A DNA stretch of 36,542 nucleotides from Bacillota bacterium (GTDB lineage: Bacteria > Bacillota > UBA994 > UBA5500), in assembly GCA_023436245.1 (NCBI GenBank), contig JAEZJZ010000085.1, positions 1 through 36,542 on the forward strand. Direction: 5' to 3'. The position numbers and the translations under genes were made by a program. Below, piece after piece: positions 31,573 to 36,542 of the stretch. How positions within the stretch are numbered: position 1 is the first letter of the stretch; the number at the start of each line of letters is the position of its first letter. The notes beneath the pieces were generated by a model that was not told where the DNA came from, did no database searches, and was given only the letters and a program-made list of their open reading frames with translations.

Positions 31573-31829
31573 CAGCAACTCGCAGAGTTGCGGTCTCAAT
31601 GAAGCGATTCTTGCTTGTCAAGAATCGGGTTGTACCGCCAGCAACTCGCAGAGTTGCGGTCTCAATGAAGCGATTCTTGCTTGTCAAGAATCGGGTTGTA
31701 CCACCAGCAACTCGCAGAGTTGCGGTCTCAATGAAGCGATTCTTGCTTGTCAAGAATCGGGTTGTACCGCCAGCAACTCGTAGAGTTGCGGTCTCAATGA
31801 AGCGATTCTTGCTCAAGAATCGGCTTATG
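31573..31829. repeat. Four-copy tandem array of a 66-bp two-hairpin repeat
   Basis: Units begin at 31573, 31639, 31705 and 31771. The first three are almost identical; the fourth is shortened at the end. Each unit has hairpin GCAACTC-GCA-GAGTTGC (17 nt), a 14-nt linker GGTCTCAATGAAGC, hairpin GATTCTTG-CTTGT-CAAGAATC (21 nt) and a 14-nt linker GGGTTGTACC(G/A)CCA. The array fills nearly the whole gap between the ABC-F stop codon and the alaX start, and leaves one hairpin beside the alaX ribosome binding site. Because 66 is divisible by 3, open frames run through both strands with a 22-residue repeat; I do not regard these as genes. Confidence 0.93.
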
Positions 31830-31832
31830 CTG

Positions 31833-33719
31833 CTACGGAGAGGTCGTCTTGCTGGCCACCTGCTCCCATCTGCTGTAAAGTGCTGCTAACTGTCGTTCCA
31901 CTTCTCGAAAACGAGCAACCGTCTCCCCAGCAAGCTGATCCCGATAGGTATCAGGGTTGGCCAGCTCGTCTGCCAACTCTCGGTGCAACTGTTCCAGCAC
32001 CTCGATTTCACGCTCCAACTGCTCCACGGTTGGCTCTGCCGGAGCGGTCTCTGTCCGCTTGGGCACTGGACGCACTGCCGTCTTGGACGATTTAGCAGGG
32101 GTCTCCGGCTGTTTGGGGCGCATCGCCTCTTCGTACTCTGCATAGCCCTCGACGAAGTCGTGAATCTCCCCCTGGCCCAACTGCCAAATGCGGGTGGCCA
32201 CATTCTTCACGAAGAAACGATCGTGCGAGACGATGAACAGGGTGCCGTGATAATCTGTCAGCGCTCGTTCCAGGGACTCGCGTGCAGGAATGTCCAGATG
32301 ATTGGTCGGCTCATCCAGAATGAGCACGTTCGCCTTGGAGAGCAGAAGCTTGGCTAGAATCAGTCGGTTGCGTTCACCCCCGCTCAGCGTCTCCACCAAC
32401 TGAAAGACGGACTCCCCAGTGAAGAGGAAGCGCGCCAGCCAACTGCGACCCTCAGCCGGGAGAAGCTTCGTTCCGGCCAGCAGGCATTCGAGCACGGTCA
32501 TCTGGTCATCGGGAAGCTGCAGATCCTGACTGAAGTAACCAAAATCTATGCTCGCTCCCCAGCGATAGCGGCCCTGATCAGCCGGCAGATCCCCCAGCAG
32601 CACCCTGAGCAGGGTCGTCTTGCCTGCCCCATTCGGGCCCATCAGAGCGATTCGCTCGCCCAACTTCACCTCAGCGGAAAAACCCTGGAACAGGTGCTTG
32701 TTGGGAAAAGACTTGGCCAACTCCTGCACTACCAACACGTCGTTTCCGCTGCGACGCTTGGTCTCAGCTGCCAGTCGCATGCGTCGTTGTCTTGCCTGAC
32801 GCTGCACAGGCTGCATGCGATCCAGCCGCTTCTCCCATGACTTAGCCATAGTGGAACGGGTTCCCGCCTTGAACTTAGCTATCAGCTTGGACAAGTGCTC
32901 CCGCTCAGCCAGCTGTTGCTGATGCAGCAACTCCTGCCGCTTGGCACGTTCCGCTTTCTGCATCAAATGGGCAGTATAGTTGCCCACATAACTGGTCAGC
33001 ACATGCTGCTCCAGATCCCAAATCTTATTGGCAACATGGTCCAGGAATTCGCGGTCATGCGATACCACCAGCAGCGCCCCAGAATAGCCGTTCAGGTGTT
33101 CCTCCAACCAGGAGATTGCCTCCAGGTCAAGGTGATTGGTCGGCTCATCCAAGAGCAACACATCCGGCCGGAGCAACAACAGATGCGCCAAGGCCGCTCG
33201 GGTGCGCTGACCTCCAGAGAGGCGGCCAACCGGTTGTTGCCAGAACGCTTCCGTCAGCCCCAGGCCATTGAGAGTCGTGCGCACCCTGACCTCACAGCTG
33301 TACCCGTCCAGCCGCTCAAACTCGGCATTGGAGCGATCATACTCCCGCATCACCTTCTCCAGGCGGGCCGGATCCGCGAGCACCTCGCCCTCCCCCATTA
33401 GCTGTTCCAAGCTGCGTAGCCGTTGCTCTATCTCCATCACGGGGCCGAGGGCAGCACTGACTGCTTGCCACACGGTCTCCTCCGGCGGCAGTTCCACATC
33501 CTGTGTCAGATACCCCATCGAGGCCCCATTGGCCCAGGTGATGGTTCCGGCATCGATCTCTTCCAGATCGGCCAATATGCGCAGTAAGGTTGTCTTGCCA
33601 GTTCCATTGCGGCCAATTAGGCCCACCCGTTCGCCTCGGGCCAAAGTAAAATTCAAGTCAATCAGAATGGGCGCTGCCGCGTAGTACTTCTGCAGGCCCT
33701 GCGCGTTGATCAAGCTCAT
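31833..33719 (-). CDS. ABC-F family ATPase
   Basis: A 628-residue soluble protein with two ABC domains and no membrane part. Domain 1: Walker A GRNGTGKTT near 37-45, signature LSGGQRTRAALAHLL, Walker B LLLDEPTNHLDL. A linker with many basic residues and Gln follows (LHQQQLAEREHLSKLIAKFK). Domain 2: Walker A GPNGAGKTT near 358, signature LSGGERNRLILAKLL, Walker B LILDEPTNHLDI. The C-terminal 90 residues form a coiled coil (PTVEQLEREIEVLEQLHREL and onward). ABC-F proteins act on ribosomes; some protect from antibiotics, others help translation elongation. Which subgroup this belongs to (YdiF/YfmR/Uup-like) cannot be fixed by eye. The ATG start lies after GGGGGAGATATGAG. Confidence 0.94.
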   Translation of the reverse strand: MSLINAQGLQKYYAAAPILIDLNFTLARGERVGLIGRNGTGKTTLLRILADLEEIDAGTITWANGASMGYLTQDVELPPEETVWQAVSAALGPVMEIEQRLRSLEQLMGEGEVLADPARLEKVMREYDRSNAEFERLDGYSCEVRVRTTLNGLGLTEAFWQQPVGRLSGGQRTRAALAHLLLLRPDVLLLDEPTNHLDLEAISWLEEHLNGYSGALLVVSHDREFLDHVANKIWDLEQHVLTSYVGNYTAHLMQKAERAKRQELLHQQQLAEREHLSKLIAKFKAGTRSTMAKSWEKRLDRMQPVQRQARQRRMRLAAETKRRSGNDVLVVQELAKSFPNKHLFQGFSAEVKLGERIALMGPNGAGKTTLLRVLLGDLPADQGRYRWGASIDFGYFSQDLQLPDDQMTVLECLLAGTKLLPAEGRSWLARFLFTGESVFQLVETLSGGERNRLILAKLLLSKANVLILDEPTNHLDIPARESLERALTDYHGTLFIVSHDRFFVKNVATRIWQLGQGEIHDFVEGYAEYEEAMRPKQPETPAKSSKTAVRPVPKRTETAPAEPTVEQLEREIEVLEQLHRELADELANPDTYRDQLAGETVARFREVERQLAALYSRWEQVASKTTSP

Positions 33720-34169
33720 CTCATATCTCCCCCATATTCGTTGTTTTGGTCATCGCGCAGGGAAAATGCCGGAACATCAGCGCATGCTGCCCCTGACCAG
33801 AGCGGCCGCTTAGAAATCAACGGCCCGCTTTTCACTCCAAAGCAAAAAGCCTTCGGATTCTCTCCCAAGGCTCGGGGAAAGAAGTGCCGCAGCAAATGTC
33901 CATGGCCTGCGCGAAAAGGGTACGCTAAACAGCCCTCGGAGTGATCTCCCAGGGCTACAATGCGTACTCAGGCGCAGATCACCATAGACATTCCTACCAC
34001 TCCCTTCCTAATACCGATTCTAGAGTGGCGTAAGCCTGCTGTCAACTAATAGCCGACGGCGTCATGGAACTGTAAACGAACAGCAGGTAGTCTTCCCCGT
34101 GCGGTCCACGGGAATCAAGCACGCTGCGGGAGCATACGGTGTCTGTAGAGTGCATAGAGGAGGGGAAGC
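33720..34169. other. Intergenic region with three consecutive imperfect hairpins
   Basis: No gene supported. Between the divergent ABC-F and DUF3794-like genes are three stem-loops: AGCGGCCGC with GGCCCGCT (about 33800-33831), AGCCTTCGG with CCCAAGGCT (33848-33873) and AGCCCTCGGAG with CCAGGGCT (33931-33957). Each has the outer form AGCS-N-x-GGGCT or a close variant. They may form part of a structured leader or a degraded repeat; the sequence alone does not decide. The ABC-F promoter should also lie here. Confidence 0.4.
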
Positions 34170-34610
34170 ATGCCGGTTACCTATTATCCCGACCAAGGCC
34201 CTCACAATTGGCGGGACGAGCGCAAATGGTCGCACCTGATCAAGCTGCCAGGGGTGAAGGCAGGAATGAAGATACCAGTTTCCTGCCGACTGATTGCCTG
34301 TCGACATCAGCTAGTGACGCCGCGGCGAATCCGCATCGCAGCGGAAATCGATCTCTCATCGCAAGAGGTGAGGGTCGCCCAATCGGACGGTCCGCAAGTC
34401 CGCTGGAGGACAAATCCAGAACACATCCCGGCTGCGTCTGCAACAGTCACTGTACACCACCTGATCAACATTCCGAAAGATCACCCAGCGGCTCTGCGCG
34501 TCTCTTCCTTTGAGCCTGTGGCACGAGTTGAGCAGATCACCACCATGCGAGACCGGCTGGTGGTGAAAGGTAGTCTGCTCCTGCAGCTGGGCTATGTCGT
34601 GCGCGTCTGA
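34170..34610 (+). CDS. DUF3794 (SPOCS)-like protein
   Basis: 146 residues. The C-terminal part with VKGSLLLQLGYVVRV, and an inner stretch SSFEPVARVEQITTMRDRLV, looks like one SPOCS/DUF3794 repeat, in which a beta-sandwich carries 'v.v.G.l...i.Yv'. This domain occurs in the Clostridium SipL spore-coat protein and in other spore-coat-associated proteins. The N terminus (MPVTYYPDQGPHNWRDERKW ... LPGVKAGMKIP) is not recognised. No signal peptide. The ATG follows GAGGAGGGGAAGC. Match to the family is moderate, made by eye, so a spore-coat role is an inference. It stands alone. Confidence 0.6.
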   Translation: MPVTYYPDQGPHNWRDERKWSHLIKLPGVKAGMKIPVSCRLIACRHQLVTPRRIRIAAEIDLSSQEVRVAQSDGPQVRWRTNPEHIPAASATVTVHHLINIPKDHPAALRVSSFEPVARVEQITTMRDRLVVKGSLLLQLGYVVRV

Positions 34611-34670
34611 TCCCTATTGCGCCGACGCGTCAGGCAGGAGGAGCGCGGAGTCAGGTCAATCTGCGTGCGA

Positions 34671-34697
34671 AGAGGCAGGCTGCAGAGCCTGCCTCTT
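34671..34697 (+). terminator. Hairpin after the DUF3794-like gene
   Basis: AGAGGCAGGC-TGCAGA-GCCTGCCTCT is a perfect 10-bp stem. The following sequence (TCACGTCTGG) has no T-tract, so termination efficiency is uncertain. Confidence 0.6.
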
Positions 34698-34762
34698 CAC
34701 GTCTGGATAATGCCGGTCGGGCCAAAGCAACCTATCGAAGGATGCCGAAGCGAAGGGAGAGA

Positions 34763-35851
34763 ATGCAATTGGAGCGCCCAAGGATTCGCGAGCTAGGTCT
34801 GTCCATCGGGCACTATCCAACTGGTAGATACAATGCCATTACCGATGTCCCTGGGGTCAAGGTCGGCCACGCTACGATCATCTCGGGGGAGGGCAAGCTG
34901 GTGCCGGGGAAAGGCCCGGTGCGCACGGGAGTGACAACTGTTTGGCCGCATTCGGACGACCTCTTTCATCACCGGGTGGCGGCGGGTGGGTTCGTGCTCA
35001 ATGGTGCAGGCGAAGTCACCGGATTGCTGCAGGTGGAGGAATGGGGCGCCATCGAGACGCCCATTCTACTCACTAACACCCAGAGCGTAGGACAAGTGCA
35101 TGACGCTGCCCTGGACTACTTGCTGGAATGCTATCCCGACGCCGGTGTTCATAGCGATCCAATCATCCCCGTGGTGGCGGAATGCGATGACAGCCACCTG
35201 AACGATATTCAGGGCAGACACGTCACCCGCAAATACGTGCGCCAAGCTCTGGCCGAAGCCGCCTCTGGGCCGGTAGCAGAGGGAGCGATCGGCGCGGGCA
35301 CTGGCATGATCGCCTTCGACTTCAAGGCTGGAATAGGAACGGCAAGCCGGAAACTGCCGACTGAACTAGGCGGGTATACACTGGGAGTCTTGGTGCTGGC
35401 CAATTTCGGACAGCGTCGCTGCCTGTTGGTCGGGGGCCATCGCATTGGGGACTGCATCCAAGACCTGATGCCCGATCCCCACCCAGACGGATCTATCGTG
35501 GCCATCATCGCCACCGATGCCCCCCTGTTCAGTCTGCAACTGAAGCGCCTGGCCAAACGGGCTGCTTTGGGCATCGGACGTGTTGGTTCGTTCGCCAGCC
35601 ATGTCAGTGGCGAGTTCTGTCTGGCCTTCTCCAACCGCTTGCTGATACCGAGACACGGCTTGGGCCTCACCTACCAACTGGAACTCCTGAGGGATGAACA
35701 CCTCGATCCGTTGTTTGAGGCTACCATTGAGGCTACCGAGGAAGCCATCCTCAACTCGCTGACGAAGGCTACAGACATGCGCGGGCGAGACGGGCACATG
35801 GTCTTCGCACTGCCGATAGAGCGTCTGCGGGAGTTGGTGTGCGAACACTAG
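34763..35851 (+). CDS. P1 family peptidase (DmpA/BapA-like aminopeptidase)
   Basis: About 362 residues, an Ntn-fold peptidase family P1 enzyme (DmpA D-aminopeptidase, BapA beta-peptidyl aminopeptidase) that matures by self-cleavage at a Gly-Ser bond. Motifs: YNAITDVPGVKVGHAT near the N terminus (a hallmark), RTGVTTVWP, HHRVAAGGFVLNGAGEVTGL, IGAGTGMIAFDFKAGIGTAS and LGVLVLANFG. Then PDGSIVAIIATDAPL, in which the Gly-Ser pair near residue 244 is the likely cleavage point and Ser the nucleophile, and LKRLAKRAALGIGRVGS. No signal peptide, so cytoplasmic. The start is uncertain between ATG 34742 and 34763; AAGGGAG lies just before 34763. Substrate unknown. Confidence 0.92.
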   Translation: MQLERPRIRELGLSIGHYPTGRYNAITDVPGVKVGHATIISGEGKLVPGKGPVRTGVTTVWPHSDDLFHHRVAAGGFVLNGAGEVTGLLQVEEWGAIETPILLTNTQSVGQVHDAALDYLLECYPDAGVHSDPIIPVVAECDDSHLNDIQGRHVTRKYVRQALAEAASGPVAEGAIGAGTGMIAFDFKAGIGTASRKLPTELGGYTLGVLVLANFGQRRCLLVGGHRIGDCIQDLMPDPHPDGSIVAIIATDAPLFSLQLKRLAKRAALGIGRVGSFASHVSGEFCLAFSNRLLIPRHGLGLTYQLELLRDEHLDPLFEATIEATEEAILNSLTKATDMRGRDGHMVFALPIERLRELVCEH

Positions 35852-35930
35852 TGCTCTGTCAACTGGCACCCTTGCCATGCGTTGCCACGCTTGTTAAGCT
35901 TAAGTGTGGGACCATGGAGGGGGCGAAGCT

Positions 35931-36389
35931 TTGGATAACCATACTTGGCAAGATCGAGTCACGCAGAGGATTGAACAAGGCGCGGCCGGGCTGGACAAGG
36001 GCGCAGAGCGACGTCTGCAACCGGCTGTACTGCGCCGCATCACTCGTAGGTTAGGGCAGTTCTCGGCGGCGGGCTGCGAGGAATGTGACAGGTTGAAGAG
36101 CGTCATGGAGAATCTGGTGCAGCAGATCGAGCGTCAGGCTCAGAATGGAGCCATTGACTACAAGGAACACAAGCAGCAACTGCTCGTCCTGACGAGACAC
36201 TTGAAGAGCGTGCACGGTCTGATTGAGCCGGGAACCTACGTCAGCCTGGGGGTGGCGCTCGGCCTGCTGGCCGGTGTCACTCTGCAGAACCTATGGGGAC
36301 CTGCCTACCTGGGCGTTGGGCTCTGCCTAGGCGTTGCCATCGGCGGAATGATGGATGCGAAGGCCAAGCAGGACGACAAAGAAATCTAG
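35931..36389 (+). CDS. Membrane protein with hydrophobic C terminus, 152 aa
   Basis: No family recognised. The first 100 residues are soluble and helical, with FSAAGCEECDRLKSVMENLV showing a Cys pair (C-x2-C) near residue 50, and a coiled-coil-like stretch LVQQIERQAQNGAIDYKEHK. The C terminus holds two adjacent hydrophobic segments (YVSLGVALGLLAGVTLQNLW and YLGVGLCLGVAIGGMMDAKA) that form a helical hairpin, then a charged tail. TTG at 35931 follows GGAGGGGG. It lies 80 bp after the P1 peptidase gene on the same strand, possibly co-transcribed. A MITE copy begins 8 bp after the stop codon. Confidence 0.75.
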   Translation: MDNHTWQDRVTQRIEQGAAGLDKGAERRLQPAVLRRITRRLGQFSAAGCEECDRLKSVMENLVQQIERQAQNGAIDYKEHKQQLLVLTRHLKSVHGLIEPGTYVSLGVALGLLAGVTLQNLWGPAYLGVGLCLGVAIGGMMDAKAKQDDKEI

Positions 36390-36396
36390 CAGAACA

Positions 36397-36542
36397 GGGG
36401 CTGTTGCAATAGCCTCCAAGTATAGCGCGAGAGAGACGATGGGTATCGTCTCTCTCGCGTTTGGGTACGCAAATACTCTCTATAGGTTACGATGTGGCAC
36501 AACACGGGTCGCATTCATGCGACCCCTACGAGTAAGCGGGGT
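36397..36542. mobile_element. MITE-like element, truncated by the window edge
   Basis: It starts GGGGCTGTTGCAATAGC (same left end as at 5871), followed by a perfect 15-bp stem (CGCGAGAGAGACGAT, 36426-36440, inverse at 36445-36459) and the palindrome GGGTCGCATTCATGCGACCC (36506-36525), then CCTACGA. The stem sequence differs from that at 5900-5935 but pairs perfectly in both, so the structure rather than the bases is conserved. The right end lies outside the window. Confidence 0.75.

Noticed and set aside
31620..31660. T-box leader, because GGGTTGTACCGCC resembles the T-box core GGGTGGTACCGCG
   Set aside because: The motif recurs in every 66-bp unit, lies on the strand opposite to the neighbouring genes, and lacks the T-box specifier stem and terminator.
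31556..31816. Open reading frames encoding a 22-residue tandem repeat on both strands
   Set aside because: They arise only because 66 is divisible by 3. There is no good start signal, and the sequence is explained by paired hairpins.
31573..31829. CRISPR array
   Set aside because: The period is constant (66 bp) and the whole unit is repeated, with no unique spacers and no cas genes nearby.
31573..31829. Self-cleaving (hammerhead-type) ribozyme in tandem
   Set aside because: The CUGANGA and GAAA core sequences are not present in the linkers.
33741..33944. 67-codon open frame between the ABC-F and DUF3794-like genes
   Set aside because: No ribosome binding site, a composition unlike a protein, and it overlaps the stem-loops.

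Overview
The window is a roughly 36.5 kb, moderately GC-rich chromosomal segment from a spore-forming member of the Bacillota (Clostridia/Moorella/Limnochordia-like by gene content). The case for an endospore former rests on a SleB-type cortex-lytic enzyme, a DUF1657/DUF421 pair of the kind linked to spoVA operons, DUF1540 proteins, a DUF3794-like protein and strong AGGAGG-type ribosome binding sites, often with GTG or TTG starts. Genus and species cannot be read from the sequence.

Layout. 1-4.3 kb (minus strand): polA, then an ECF sigma factor with its membrane anti-sigma factor. 4.3-6.4 kb: yhbY, then a DUF421 protein and a DUF1657 protein separated by a 209 bp MITE-like element. 6.6-9 kb: tRNA-Leu(CAA) with promoter and terminator, a coiled-coil zinc-ribbon protein, and murJ. 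9-12.2 kb: a CopA-type copper ATPase with its own sigma-A-like promoter and CsoR-like operator, then a small operon of two unknown genes, one a 57-residue Cys-rich protein. 12.2-15.9 kb (plus strand): a small membrane protein, an MFS transporter, a DUF1540 protein, an EamA exporter and a membrane-anchored unknown. 16-19.6 kb (minus): a trans-sulfuration PLP enzyme translationally coupled to a fumarate-reductase/aspartate-oxidase-like flavoprotein, preceded by a nitrilase-family amidase. 20.2-20.7 kb: an iron-sulfur membrane protein with a 3' frameshift. 20.8-27.3 kb (minus): dnaE, a PgpA-like gene, a small DUF2007-like gene, pfkA and a ferredoxin-fused aldo/keto reductase. 27.6-28.7 kb: a cyclic di-AMP (ydaO-type) riboswitch in front of sleB. 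28.7-33.7 kb (minus): an ABC-F ATPase, an AlaX-type tRNA editing protein, an HD-GYP protein and a small membrane protein. 34.1-36.4 kb (plus): a DUF3794-like protein, a P1-family aminopeptidase and a small membrane protein.

Three things stand out. (1) The copper ATPase reads through one in-frame UGA that exactly replaces the first Cys of its second metal-binding CxxC motif (U-A-S-C). A stem-loop with bacterial-SECIS-like geometry follows at once, so this may be a selenocysteine-containing CopA. (2) Intergenic DNA is crowded with short structured repeats. One is a two-hairpin element with a 65-66 bp period and fixed 14-nt linkers. It occurs as a four-copy array before alaX, as a single diverged copy before the nitrilase gene, and, in inverted orientation and with different sequence, as a tandem pair before the DUF1540 gene. 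(3) A c-di-AMP riboswitch overlaps the translation signals of sleB, tying spore cortex lysis to that messenger.

All calls come from reading the sequence by eye and from remembered family motifs. No searches or folding programs were run.
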